In this document: one piece after another, positions 7,009 to 15,646 of the stretch
Position numbering within the stretch: the first letter of the stretch is position 1
How the letters are laid out: every line of letters begins with the position of its first letter
From: Butyrivibrio sp.
GTDB lineage: Bacteria > Bacillota > Clostridia > Lachnospirales > Lachnospiraceae
Direction of reading: 5' to 3'
Assembly: GCA_024697425.1 (NCBI GenBank)
Contig: JAILFT010000064.1
Location: forward strand, 1-40,295
Length of the DNA stretch: 40,295 nt
Notes under the pieces: model-generated
Databases searched by the model: none
Told to the model about the DNA's origin: nothing
Seen by the model: only the letters and a program-made list of their open reading frames with translations
Translations under genes and position numbers: made by a program

Positions 7009-7071
7009 CAATCTTTGAATCACCAATCTGCGAAGCGCTGATCTCTAATTCATCAATCTTTGAATCACCAA
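7009..7071. repeat. Exact 18-bp direct repeat in the PBP1A 3' untranslated region
   Basis: CAATCTTTGAATCACCAA occurs at 7009-7026 and again at 7054-7071, with a 45-bp period. Both lie between the PBP1A stop and its terminator, so they would be in the mRNA 3' end. Function unknown. Confidence 0.7.
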
Positions 7072-7081
7072 CCAATGAACT

Positions 7082-9838
7082 TTAGTTTCCTGCCGATACT
7101 TCGTCGGTGACTGCATCAATTATTGAATCCACGATCTCACCCGGGGTTGGAACTGCGGGCTGCTCAGGTGCAGGCGCGTTGGGATCGATTCCCGCAGCGG
7201 CGGCTGCAGCAGCTGCTGCGGCCTCTAAAGCTCCGCGCTCGCCGTTTATGATGCCCTCAATGCCTTCCTGAGCCATGAACTCGGGAGTGTGGTGACACTG
7301 GTTAAGCACCGTTACGGTGTTACCGTTCTCATCCGTGGTAGTGGTATAAGCTGAATTGGTCTGAACATAATTTACAAAGCCTGACTGCAGTGCCGGAGGA
7401 ACAGGCGGTGTAAGCTCAAATACTCCTGCTGTCTTGAAAGGACAGAACTCTGAAGCGGGAAGTCCATCCATTGCGCACATTGTGCCCTGATAGTGGACAT
7501 CACAGCTCTCTGTGGGAACCGTTCCTTCCTCGAAATACTCACTGATCAGCGTTCCGTCGCAAAGGCCTGCAATGGGCTGTTTGCCGGATCTTGCACAGAC
7601 TGTTGCGGAGGTGATACCGCTGGGTACTGTGAAGGAGGAGTAAGGAAGGTCTGCGTGAACCTGTTCCATTACCTTTCTCCACATGGTCTTTGCAAGGTTC
7701 TTCTCTGCTGAAACAGTCATCTTGGCGTTGTTGTCGTAGCCTGCCCAGGTGGTTGCTGTGTAGTAGTTGGTGTATCCTGCAAACCAGACGTCGTTGTAAT
7801 CTGAAGTTGTTCCTGTCTTACCTGCAATGGCTGTGGTTCCGAAGTTTACGGATCCGCCGGTACCGCTGGTTACAACGTCCTGCATTGCGCTGGTGAGAAG
7901 GAAAGCAGTGGTCTCTTTGATGATCCTCTTGGAGCTTACCTGTGTGTTGTCCAGTACAATGTTTCCGTCGTGGTCCACAACCTTGGTGTAGAGCTTGGGC
8001 TCTGCGTAAACGCCGCCGTTGCCGATTGCCGCATAGGCTGCGTTCAGCTCGATATTCTTAACGCCGTAGGTAAGTCCGCCAAGTGCGGTGGACTGCTGTA
8101 TGTCTGAGTAAACCTTGCCGTTTATGGTCACATTCTCGGCCAGGGTGGTAAAACCGAAGTTCTTAAGGTAATCAAATCCAAGCTGGGGTGTGATCAGTGT
8201 CAGAGCCTCGACTGCGATTACGTTCATGGAGTCTCTGATTGCGGATCTTACGGTGTTAAGTCCGCGGTACTGACTGCCCCACCAGTTTCTTACAAGGGTT
8301 CCGTCGTTGTAGGCAAAAGGCGCATCGTTAAACACGGTAGCCAGCGTAAGTCCTGCACTGTCAATGCCGGGAGCATAGGTGGAAAGCACCTTAAAGGTTG
8401 ATCCGGGCTGACGGTAGGAGTCTGTTGCTCTGTTAAGGGTCCTGCTGGCGGTCTTCTCGCCTCGTCCGCCCACCATGGCAACGATATAACCTGTGCTCTG
8501 TTCCTCGACAGTGATGGATACCTGAGGCTGAGGGATAAGGTTGATCTTCTCTGCCAGTACGGAATCGCCGTCCTTCATGACAACCGACTTATATTCCTCG
8601 ATGCCGGCCTCTGCGGATTCATGGGAATCGTAGAGCATGTTGAAGGAGCTCTTCTGTTCCTTGAAATAAGCCTGGTACATTTCACTGCTGTAGTTGCTTA
8701 CGTTTCCGTCAGCATCCTGAACAGACAGTTCATAGGTCAAAAGATATTTCGTCCCCTCCGGATAGTTGCTCTCATCCTGGAAAACGGAGTCGCAGATCTT
8801 CTGGATCTTGGGGTTCTGAGTGGAGTATATCTTAAGGCCGCCGCTGTAAAGCAGTGTGTAGGCCTGTGTCTCGTTGTAGCCTGCCTCAATAAGGTCATCC
8901 AGAACGTCATTGGTAAGGGCATCAACGAAATAGGAGTTGATGGTGGAATCGCCGCCGGATTCCTGGTTTACCGTCTGGATCCTTGAGTAAACATCATCAG
9001 CCATGGCTGTATCGTACTGGATCTGATTGATGTACTCGTGCTTGAGCATGTTTCCCAGAACTTTCTTGCGCCTCTCGGCATTGTCATCGGGATGGGAGAT
9101 GGGATTGAACTTACTGGGGTTCTGAGTGATGGCCGCTATGCATGCGCACTCGGAAAGGTTTAGCTCGCTGACGGACTTATTGAAGTAACGCAGGGATGCC
9201 GCCTGAACACCCAGTGTGTTCTGACCAAGGTTGATGGTGTTCATATAATTAAGAAGAATCTCATCCTTGGACATGGTCTTTTCAAGCTGAACAGCCAGGT
9301 ACTGTTCCTGGATCTTACGCTTTACAGACTCAATAAAGGTCTCGTTGGTCCATCCGGAAAAGACATTGTTCTTAAGAAGCTGCTGTGTAATTGTACTTGC
9401 ACCCTCGGAGAAATGTCCGGAAGTGACACCGACAAAGCCGGCACGGATGATACCCTGGATATCGATACCGTTGTGCTCATAGAATCGCTCATCCTCGATT
9501 GATACAAAGGCGTGAGCCAGATTCTCGGGGATCATATCCATTGTGACCGGGATTCTGTTGGAATCTGTTGATACCAGCTTGGCAATCTGATTGCCGTCTG
9601 TGTCATAAACAAAGGTTGAAAATCCTGTGGGGGTAACATCGATGTTGCCTATGTCGGGCGCATCATCCCTGATGCCGTTGAATACTCCGATTCCTGCGCT
9701 GGCACCGATTATCACCACAGCCAGGATCAGGGCCAGGACAATATAAAACCCGAAGAGGCTTATCTTTTTGCCCCATTTATTGGTACCGGAATTCAGCGCT
9801 CTTGCCTGCTGATTGATACCTCTTTTTCCGTAATTCAT
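7082..9838 (-). CDS. mrcA: Bifunctional penicillin-binding protein 1A (glycosyltransferase and transpeptidase)
   Basis: The 918-residue class A PBP has an N-terminal cytoplasmic basic tail and one membrane anchor (about 28-50). The GT51 domain carries the catalytic Glu115 in SIEDERFYEHNGID and the EGASTITQQLLKN motif (145-157). The transpeptidase domain carries S480-TFK, S537-MN and K674-TG. It polymerises lipid II and cross-links peptides outside the membrane. The tail beyond about 850 contains an alanine run of ten or more residues and a Pro-rich stretch, and ends in an acidic segment; such low-complexity tails are common in Firmicutes PBP1A. The gene is monocistronic, with SD GAGG seven bases before the ATG, its own extended -10 upstream and a strong terminator downstream. 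Confidence 0.96.
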   Translation of the reverse strand: MNYGKRGINQQARALNSGTNKWGKKISLFGFYIVLALILAVVIIGASAGIGVFNGIRDDAPDIGNIDVTPTGFSTFVYDTDGNQIAKLVSTDSNRIPVTMDMIPENLAHAFVSIEDERFYEHNGIDIQGIIRAGFVGVTSGHFSEGASTITQQLLKNNVFSGWTNETFIESVKRKIQEQYLAVQLEKTMSKDEILLNYMNTINLGQNTLGVQAASLRYFNKSVSELNLSECACIAAITQNPSKFNPISHPDDNAERRKKVLGNMLKHEYINQIQYDTAMADDVYSRIQTVNQESGGDSTINSYFVDALTNDVLDDLIEAGYNETQAYTLLYSGGLKIYSTQNPKIQKICDSVFQDESNYPEGTKYLLTYELSVQDADGNVSNYSSEMYQAYFKEQKSSFNMLYDSHESAEAGIEEYKSVVMKDGDSVLAEKINLIPQPQVSITVEEQSTGYIVAMVGGRGEKTASRTLNRATDSYRQPGSTFKVLSTYAPGIDSAGLTLATVFNDAPFAYNDGTLVRNWWGSQYRGLNTVRSAIRDSMNVIAVEALTLITPQLGFDYLKNFGFTTLAENVTINGKVYSDIQQSTALGGLTYGVKNIELNAAYAAIGNGGVYAEPKLYTKVVDHDGNIVLDNTQVSSKRIIKETTAFLLTSAMQDVVTSGTGGSVNFGTTAIAGKTGTTSDYNDVWFAGYTNYYTATTWAGYDNNAKMTVSAEKNLAKTMWRKVMEQVHADLPYSSFTVPSGITSATVCARSGKQPIAGLCDGTLISEYFEEGTVPTESCDVHYQGTMCAMDGLPASEFCPFKTAGVFELTPPVPPALQSGFVNYVQTNSAYTTTTDENGNTVTVLNQCHHTPEFMAQEGIEGIINGERGALEAAAAAAAAAAGIDPNAPAPEQPAVPTPGEIVDSIIDAVTDEVSAGN

Positions 9839-9877
9839 AAACTACCTCACAATAATTCAATGTTCTTAAACTAAACT

Positions 9878-9886
9878 ATTATACCA
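9878..9886 (-). promoter_or_regulatory. Extended -10 of the PBP1A gene
   Basis: On the minus strand TGGTATAAT forms a perfect extended -10 about 40 nt before the ATG. The -35 region is AT-rich and not close to consensus. Confidence 0.65.
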
Positions 9887-9914
9887 CAAATCCCATAAAT
9901 CCAAAATTTAGCGT

Positions 9915-9943
9915 TTGAAATGGTACATTAAGCGTGGTAGACT
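9915..9943 (+). promoter_or_regulatory. Promoter of the DUF975-type gene
   Basis: TTGAAA (9915-9920), a 17-bp spacer and TAGACT (9938-9943), with TG one base before the -10, give a good promoter divergent from that of PBP1A. Transcription would start near 9950. Confidence 0.6.
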
Positions 9944-9980
9944 TTTCTGTATATGAGGTTTTAAGAGAGGAGAAAAGATT

Positions 9981-10712
9981 ATGTGGAATCGAAAAGAAGT
10001 AAAGACACGAGGCAAAGTTAATTTTAAGAAGAATTACTGGAAATCTGTGCTTGTAGCATTCATCGCAGGTCTGTTCACAGTTTCAACAACTGTAGCATCA
10101 AGAAACAGCTTCAGCAGTGAAGAGGCATCACAGGCATTTCAGAATATCCTTGAGGATCCTGATGCAATGATGTACCTTATGGTTATATTCGGAGCACTCA
10201 GCACTGTTCTTCTGGTACTCAAGCTTGTTGATATTTTCCTGTTCAAGCCCCTTGAGGTTGGCTGCAGCAGATTCTTCGTTGTAAACCAGCATGTAAACGC
10301 TGAGGTTGGTGAAGTTGCTCACGCTTTCAGAAACAACTACCTTACAGCAGTTCTTGCACTGTTCCTTAGAAACCTGCTCATCGGACTGGCAACATTTCTG
10401 TTTATCATTCCCGGTATTATCCTTGGTTTCTCATACAGACTTGTTCCCTACATCCTTGCAGAGGAGCCTACAATCAGTGCAACAGATGCTCTCAAGAAAT
10501 CAAGGGCTATGATGAAAGGCCACAAGTGGGCATCATTTGTATATGACCTTTCCTTCATCGGATGGTTCTTTGTATCACTTATAACTCTTAACATCGCAGG
10601 TCTTCTGTATGTTAACCCTTACAAGATGAACGCAGATGCCGCTCTCTATGAGTCCATCAAGGCTGCCAACGGCTTTGGTACTCCTGCAGAAGCAGAGCCC
10701 CAGCAGTTCTGA
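9981..10712 (+). CDS. DUF975 family integral membrane protein
   Basis: This 243-residue protein matches the DUF975 pattern. A basic N terminus (WNRKEVKTRGKVNFKKNYWKSVLVAF) is followed by four to six hydrophobic segments. The conserved core is F-x-x-P-L-E-V-G-C-S-R-F-F, then a segment with FRNNYLTAVLALFLRNLLIGL, then SYRLVPYILAEEP and a DALKKSRAMMKGHKW motif. The biochemical role of the family is unknown; it is widespread in Clostridia. The start is supported by GAGGAG 8 bases upstream. Codon use is strongly biased, suggesting good expression. Its transcript ends at a terminator placed inside the 3' end of the convergent response-regulator gene. Confidence 0.82.
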   Translation: MWNRKEVKTRGKVNFKKNYWKSVLVAFIAGLFTVSTTVASRNSFSSEEASQAFQNILEDPDAMMYLMVIFGALSTVLLVLKLVDIFLFKPLEVGCSRFFVVNQHVNAEVGEVAHAFRNNYLTAVLALFLRNLLIGLATFLFIIPGIILGFSYRLVPYILAEEPTISATDALKKSRAMMKGHKWASFVYDLSFIGWFFVSLITLNIAGLLYVNPYKMNADAALYESIKAANGFGTPAEAEPQQF

Positions 10713-10754
10713 TCCGATTAAAACACAAGCGTTATCAATAACATAAGTTTTGAA

Positions 10755-11945
10755 TCAAGAGCTTTGGCCATCGCCCCTGAATTCCACGGGGGTGACGCCA
10801 AAGCTTTTTTTGAACAGCCTTGTAAAGTAGGAATAATTGTCGTACCCAACCTTCTGGGAAATCATATTTATGGGCTCGTCAGTATCAAGGAGAAGATCCT
10901 TGGCAAGGCGCAGTCTCTTTTCTATAACATAGTTCTTGAAGCTCATTCCCGTCTCTTTCTTGAAAATCCTGGTTATGTAATCCTGGTCAAAATAAAACAG
11001 CTCCGACAGGTGTTCCCGGCTCATATCCTCGGTGAAGTGAGCATCCACGTACTGGATAAGGTTGGTGGAGGCCTCCTCGTCCACGTAGACGATCCCTCTG
11101 GCTTCTTCGTAGGGCATGGCAAGAAGGCTCTCGAAGCTCTCCACAGCCTCCCGCAGCTCCTGAATTTTCTTTTCCCCTGACAAAAGAATTCTCACAGGAA
11201 GCGTGATTTCCTTCCGGATCATGGAAAGCGCCTCGCTTATAACAGGGCGGATAAGCTGCTGGCCGTCTTTGCTGTCCCTGACCGGAATCAGCGCAAGAAG
11301 CAGGAACTCTCCGGACTGATAGGGCAAAAGAGCTCCAAATTCCGCGTAATCTGCTCCAAGGACCGACTCCAGAATCCTACCTATGCGACCGGTGGCCTCC
11401 CATCTGTCGGTGTTGCCGTAGATCTGGATGAGGGCGGAAATGTAGGAAGTGTTTTTGTCCAGAGAGGGCAGTAGCTTGGTGATGTCTTGAATGAAGGCTC
11501 TGTCCGTTATCCTGCTGGTAAGAAGGTAGTCGCACCACAGGGCGGAAAGGGCCTCTTTGAGGTCACCGGTTTCCTGCCTGGATTCCTCAAGAGCCTTCTT
11601 TATTATGCGTGTGAGTTCGGGATAATCGATGGGCTTAAGGAAGTAGTGGAATGATCTGAGTTCCAGAGCTCTTTTGGCGTAGGAAAAATCCGCGTAGTTG
11701 GTAAGAAAGATGGTTGGAATGCGGTTCCCCTGCTCCCTTATGATTCCAAGAAGATCCAGACCGCTTCCGTGGGGCATGTCGATGTCGGAGAGGAGAAGGT
11801 CGATGGATGACTCAGAGAGGATCTCCTGAGCTTTTTGTATGTCGTAGGCGGTGAAAACCTGTCTGATTCCCAGACTTTCCCAGTCTATTCCCTTTTGAAG
11901 AGCGGCGATGACAAATTTGTCATCATCTACCAGTAAAACATTCAT
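10755..11945 (-). CDS. YesN-type response regulator (receiver plus AraC-type DNA-binding domain)
   Basis: The 396-residue protein begins with a CheY-like receiver: acidic pocket VDDD at 6-9, phospho-acceptor Asp54 in LLSDIDMP, Thr/Asn in FLTNY and Lys in FLKPID. A variable middle region (about 130-290) has no recognised domain. The C-terminal pair of AraC-type helix-turn-helix motifs (about 295-392) ends with FKKSFGVTPVEFRG. It is paired with the sensor kinase 13 bp upstream and divergent from a sugar ABC transporter, the classic YesMN arrangement, so I infer it activates that transporter operon in response to an extracellular oligosaccharide. The start has SD AAGGGGA at good spacing. The last codons double as a terminator for the opposing gene. 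Confidence 0.92.
   Translation of the reverse strand: MNVLLVDDDKFVIAALQKGIDWESLGIRQVFTAYDIQKAQEILSESSIDLLLSDIDMPHGSGLDLLGIIREQGNRIPTIFLTNYADFSYAKRALELRSFHYFLKPIDYPELTRIIKKALEESRQETGDLKEALSALWCDYLLTSRITDRAFIQDITKLLPSLDKNTSYISALIQIYGNTDRWEATGRIGRILESVLGADYAEFGALLPYQSGEFLLLALIPVRDSKDGQQLIRPVISEALSMIRKEITLPVRILLSGEKKIQELREAVESFESLLAMPYEEARGIVYVDEEASTNLIQYVDAHFTEDMSREHLSELFYFDQDYITRIFKKETGMSFKNYVIEKRLRLAKDLLLDTDEPINMISQKVGYDNYSYFTRLFKKSFGVTPVEFRGDGQSS
10760..10811 (+). terminator. Terminator of the DUF975 gene, embedded in the convergent response-regulator coding sequence
   Basis: AGCTTTGGC (10760-10768) and GCCAAAGCT (10797-10805) form a perfect 9-bp stem. CCCC/GGGG can pair inside it, and seven T residues follow (10805-10811). 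The stem and T-tract are also the codons for the KKSFG and GQSS segments at the end of the regulator gene on the other strand. Confidence 0.8.
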
Positions 11946-11958
11946 TGCAAAAATCCCC

Positions 11959-13650
11959 TTATTTTTGAACAGAATATGGAATGTGTATGATCACCGATGC
12001 TCCGCCTTGCGCCGGGTTTTCCAGGCTTAGAGCAAAGGAGTCTCCGTAAAGAAGCCTCATCCTGCGGATGCAGTTGGTGATACCGATGTGGTCTCCGTTG
12101 TCCTCAAGCTGTTCTCCGTTGTAGACCTTTTTAAGGAAGTCGCTCGGAAAGCCCTGTCCGTTGTCGGTGATGCACACACTAAGCCGTCCGTCCGCGGTTT
12201 TGCTGCAGACAAGGCCTATATGCAGGGCCTCGCCCCGGGCGGGAGACGCATGTTTGATGGTGTTTTCAATAAAAGTGATGAGAAGCAGCGGCGGTATGTC
12301 GGCCGAGAGCAGATCATCCGCTACATCCAGGTCATACTCCGTGCTGCGGGAAAGGCGCATGTTCTGTATGGCCAGGTAGTCACTGATGTGATCCAGCTCA
12401 TTTCCCAGGGGCACAAAGTCCTTGTCCGCCTGGAAAAGATATCTGAAGTACCTTGAGGTGAACTGCAGCATCTTCTGGGCAGCATCAAGATCCCCAAGGC
12501 TCACCATGCTGTCGATGGTGGTGAGGCAGTTTAAGTAGAAGTGAGGCTTTATCTGCTGCTGCAGGAAGTGGATCCTGAATTTGTTCTTATCAAGCTCTGC
12601 CTCGTACACATCGATTCTAAGCCTTGTGATCTCATGTATAAGGTTCTTAAACTGGTCGTTGATCTGGTTCAGCTCCTGAATCCTGGAATCCGTAAGTTCC
12701 AGCTCCGCGGCATCGTCTTCCTCAAGAGAACCCATGGTTTTGAGCCTTTCGGAAAAGAGCTTTATGGGGAGGATGACTTTTCTGTAGGTGAGAAGGATAT
12801 ATCCGCCCATGATAAAGCTCAGCATCAGAGCTGCCAGGAATACCAGAAACTGCAGTATGAACAAGGTTCCGTAATTTCCAAGGATCTGAGCATCTATTAA
12901 TAATGTAAAGGGCAGCCCCGATTCCTCCCCGGGGAAGGTGAGGCTGTCGTAGAGGCGCTTCTCAAAACCTGAAGGACGCGCTCCGGTCTGATAGAAGATG
13001 CCGCCGATGGGAGACTGGACTCTGATATTCCCGTGCTCTCCAAGATTTAGGGAGGACAGGGGAGAGAGCATGTCTTCTATGGAGACCATGGCTACAAAGG
13101 TCCTGTGCTTGTAGGTGATCAGATAGTAAAGGTAGGTTCTGCCGCGGATCTCCAGTGGAGCCCAGGAGGAATCCGGCGCGGAGCCGCCTTCTCTTTTCAC
13201 ATCGGAAGTGATCTTGGCCTTCACGGACTTGTAGGTGTCGTAGTCCAGTTTGAGCTCGGAGGCGTTAAAAAAGATATCACCTTCATCCCAGTAGAAGAAA
13301 TACTGGTACTCACTTCCTGTGGAATACTGCATGTCACTGACACGAAGCCGAAGGTCATTGCTGGCCTGCCTGAAGTCACCCATGTGCCCGGTGGACTTGA
13401 AGGAATCCAGGATGGGGTCATGGACCACGGTCCACTGTACAAAGTGCTTTATAGCCGAGAGCTTGTGCTCCAATTCAGTTTGATAGATGTTTACGGCGTT
13501 CTCCAGTGCCAGGTTGTTCTGCCTTCTGATCTCAGAAAAGGAAAACCAGCTCACCACCACGAAAAGGATCACTATGGGGATGGCCAACCACACGGTTTTG
13601 CTCAGAACCTGGATCACGGGATAGGACCGGGATCTCTTTGTATTATTCAT
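11959..13650 (-). CDS. YesM-type sensor histidine kinase
   Basis: The 563-residue membrane kinase has TM1 (about 19-36), a large extracytoplasmic sensor region (about 40-255, probably dCache-like), TM2 (about 262-285), a HAMP-like linker and a His_kinase domain of the YesM/LytS class. The phospho-accepting His370 lies in LQQQIKPHFYLN. The ATPase N-box is FIENTIKHA and the G-box is ITDNGQGFP. It would phosphorylate the response regulator encoded 13 bp downstream. The start codon lies only six bases after a TATAAT, and no properly spaced SD exists (GAAGG abuts the ATG), so the mRNA may be leaderless. Confidence 0.92.
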   Translation of the reverse strand: MNNTKRSRSYPVIQVLSKTVWLAIPIVILFVVVSWFSFSEIRRQNNLALENAVNIYQTELEHKLSAIKHFVQWTVVHDPILDSFKSTGHMGDFRQASNDLRLRVSDMQYSTGSEYQYFFYWDEGDIFFNASELKLDYDTYKSVKAKITSDVKREGGSAPDSSWAPLEIRGRTYLYYLITYKHRTFVAMVSIEDMLSPLSSLNLGEHGNIRVQSPIGGIFYQTGARPSGFEKRLYDSLTFPGEESGLPFTLLIDAQILGNYGTLFILQFLVFLAALMLSFIMGGYILLTYRKVILPIKLFSERLKTMGSLEEDDAAELELTDSRIQELNQINDQFKNLIHEITRLRIDVYEAELDKNKFRIHFLQQQIKPHFYLNCLTTIDSMVSLGDLDAAQKMLQFTSRYFRYLFQADKDFVPLGNELDHISDYLAIQNMRLSRSTEYDLDVADDLLSADIPPLLLITFIENTIKHASPARGEALHIGLVCSKTADGRLSVCITDNGQGFPSDFLKKVYNGEQLEDNGDHIGITNCIRRMRLLYGDSFALSLENPAQGGASVIIHIPYSVQK

Positions 13651-13656
13651 GCCTTC

Positions 13657-13662
13657 ATTATA
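13657..13662 (-). promoter_or_regulatory. -10 element of the yesMN-like operon
   Basis: Minus-strand TATAAT ends 6 nt before the ATG of the kinase (TATAAT-GAAGGC-ATG), which places the predicted transcription start at the start codon itself. The -35 is poor, consistent with weak or activated transcription. Confidence 0.5.
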
Positions 13663-13679
13663 TAGAAAAGATAAATTGT

Positions 13680-13740
13680 GTGCTATACATTTTGAGACCC
13701 TTGTCGGAAAAGTGCTAGGGGCAAAACAGAATTGTGCTAT
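13680..13740. promoter_or_regulatory. Three GTGCTA boxes in the yesMN-ABC divergent intergenic region
   Basis: GTGCTAT occurs at 13680-13686 and 13734-13740, and GTGCTAG at 13712-13718. The offsets of 32 and 22 bp are close to three and two DNA turns. Direct repeats in helical phase upstream of a target operon are the usual form of AraC-type activator sites, so these may be bound by the adjacent response regulator. Confidence 0.45.
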
Positions 13741-13746
13741 TTTTTC

Positions 13747-13778
13747 GTTTATGAAAAATTTATTATCATTTCATAAAC
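13747..13778. promoter_or_regulatory. Perfect 10-bp inverted repeat directly before the ABC permease SD
   Basis: GTTTATGAAA (13747-13756) and TTTCATAAAC (13769-13778) flank a 12-bp AT-rich centre and end 2 bp before AAGGAG. It could be an operator (32 bp across) or an mRNA leader hairpin affecting translation of the transporter. Confidence 0.55.
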
Positions 13779-13793
13779 ATAAGGAGCACACAG

Positions 13794-14702
13794 ATGAAAA
13801 ATAAAGCATTTGCCAATATAAAACGACATTATCAGCTGTACCTTCTGCTGCTTCCCTCGGCGATACTTCTTTTCTGCTTTGCCTATCTTCCCATGTTCGG
13901 AATAGTGATAGCCTTTCAGAAGTATTCACCTGCACTGGGAGTCATGGGCAGCAAGTTTGTGGGATTTGCAAATTTCCTACAGTTCTTCAGATCCTACCAG
14001 TTTGGGGTGACCATCAAGAATACACTTCTTCTGAGTATTTACAGCATTCTTGTGGGCTTTCCCCTTCCCATACTTCTGGCACTTATGTGCAATCAGATGA
14101 AGACAAAGATGTTCAAGAAGGTTTTCCAGGTGGTTACCTACCTTCCGCATTTCATCTCCACCATGGTAATGTGCGGTCTCATCCTGATCTTCCTTTCGCC
14201 TTCAAGCGGATTGTTCGCAAATCTTTTTAAGCTTTTTGGCGGAACTTTCCCGAACCTGATGGCCAGCGCATCAAGCTTCAAGCATGTGTATGTATGGAGT
14301 GACATCTGGCAGCATCTGGGCTGGGACTCCATCATATATCTTGCAGCACTTGCAGGAATAGATCCTACCTATTATGAGGCAGCAACTGTGGACGGAGCCA
14401 CCACTTTGCAGAAAATCCGTTTCATCGATATCCCTATGATCCTTCCCACTGCGGTGGTGCTCCTGATCCTCAGAGCCGGCAGTATCTTGGGCATAGGCTT
14501 CGAGAAGGTATTCCTTCTCCAGAACGTTCAGAACATCATGAGCAGTGAGATCATCTCCACCTACGTTTACAAAATGGGTATGCAGAGCATGCAGTATTCC
14601 CTCTCTACTGCGATAGGTCTTTTCAATACGGTGGTTAACGTGATAGTGCTTCTTGCAGTAAATATCATAGCCAGGAAATTTACGGACAACAGTCTGTTTT
14701 AA
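13794..14702 (+). CDS. Carbohydrate ABC transporter permease, LplB type
   Basis: This 302-residue permease has six predicted membrane helices. It has the LplB-type N terminus (YQLYLLLLPSAILLFCFAYLPMFGIVIAFQKYSP) and the cytoplasmic EAA loop YYEAATVDGATTLQKIRFIDIPMILPT that contacts the ATPase. It forms the membrane channel with the second permease encoded 12 bp downstream. Such transporters import oligosaccharides or their derivatives. No ATPase gene is present, so a shared MsmX-like ATPase elsewhere is expected. The SD AAGGAG lies 7 bases before the ATG. A divergent YesMN system indicates regulation by it. Confidence 0.93.
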   Translation: MKNKAFANIKRHYQLYLLLLPSAILLFCFAYLPMFGIVIAFQKYSPALGVMGSKFVGFANFLQFFRSYQFGVTIKNTLLLSIYSILVGFPLPILLALMCNQMKTKMFKKVFQVVTYLPHFISTMVMCGLILIFLSPSSGLFANLFKLFGGTFPNLMASASSFKHVYVWSDIWQHLGWDSIIYLAALAGIDPTYYEAATVDGATTLQKIRFIDIPMILPTAVVLLILRAGSILGIGFEKVFLLQNVQNIMSSEIISTYVYKMGMQSMQYSLSTAIGLFNTVVNVIVLLAVNIIARKFTDNSLF

Positions 14703-14714
14703 CGGGAGAAACCA

Positions 14715-15608
14715 ATGAACGGGAAAAAGAAACAGCAATTTACCCAGGATACTGTGGTAAACATCATATTTCATATAATTGCCATCCTTATGATCCTCAT
14801 GGTCATATATCCACTCTGGTTTGTCATCATCGCCAGTTTCAGTAATCCGGCGGATGTGGCCAGCGGTAAGGTCTGGATTTGGCCCAAGACCCTTGATGTA
14901 AGAGGATATCAGAAGCTTTTTGAGCAGAGACAGATCTGGAAGAGCTATCTGAATACCATTATCTATACCGTAGTCGGCACGGCGATTGCTCTTTTTGTGA
15001 ATATAACAGCCGGCTACGCCATGTCCAGAAAGGACTTGCCCGGTAGAAAATGGATCAACGTTTTCTATGTAATCCCCATGTTTGTCAGCGGAGGTCTCAT
15101 ACCTACCTATCTCGTTGTCAAACAGTTTGGCCTCCTGGATAGCTTTCTGGTAATGGTCCTGCCCTTTGCGGTATCCACTTACAACATTATTGTGGCCAGA
15201 ACCTTCTTCCAGAGCTCCCTTCCGGAGTCTCTGTGGGAGGCGGCTCAGATTGACGGCTGCAGTACCTTAAGATACTTCATTCAGTTTGCCGTGCCTCTTT
15301 CAAAGGCGGTCATCGCGGTGGTTGGCCTCTGGACGGCGGTGGGCCTTTGGAACTCCTGGTTCAATGCTCTTATCTATCTGCAGAGTGAGAACCTGATACC
15401 GCTGCAGCTTCTTTTGAGGAGAATTCTTATAGCAAACGAGTCGCTGCTTGGGGCAGCCACAGGAACCATGGCTCAGGAGCTGAGGCAGCTCTCTGACATG
15501 ATGAAGTACGGATCAATTGTGATTTCTACATTGCCGATCATGATGCTCTATCCTTTCCTTCAGAAATATTTCAATCAGGGCGTCATGATAGGAGCAGTGA
15601 AGGGATAA
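14715..15608 (+). CDS. Carbohydrate ABC transporter permease, LplC/YtcP type
   Basis: The 297-residue second permease has six membrane helices and the EAA motif SLWEAAQIDGCSTLRYFIQFAVPLSKA. It ends with the PFLQKYFNQGVMIGAVKG signature typical of the YtcP/LplC subfamily. It pairs with the preceding permease as a heterodimer. The SD GGGAG is 8 bases before the ATG, and the 12-bp spacing shows co-transcription. Confidence 0.93.
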   Translation: MNGKKKQQFTQDTVVNIIFHIIAILMILMVIYPLWFVIIASFSNPADVASGKVWIWPKTLDVRGYQKLFEQRQIWKSYLNTIIYTVVGTAIALFVNITAGYAMSRKDLPGRKWINVFYVIPMFVSGGLIPTYLVVKQFGLLDSFLVMVLPFAVSTYNIIVARTFFQSSLPESLWEAAQIDGCSTLRYFIQFAVPLSKAVIAVVGLWTAVGLWNSWFNALIYLQSENLIPLQLLLRRILIANESLLGAATGTMAQELRQLSDMMKYGSIVISTLPIMMLYPFLQKYFNQGVMIGAVKG

Positions 15609-15646
15609 ATAGTTTAAAATTATATCAATGTAAAAGGAGAGAGAAA

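Noticed and set aside
6686-7075. Small ORFs on both strands between the MATE and PBP1A genes
   Set aside because: They run through two intrinsic terminators and inverted repeats, lack SD sequences and have no recognisable domain.
8621-8986. 121-residue plus-strand ORF inside PBP1A
   Set aside because: Antisense shadow of a well-supported gene.
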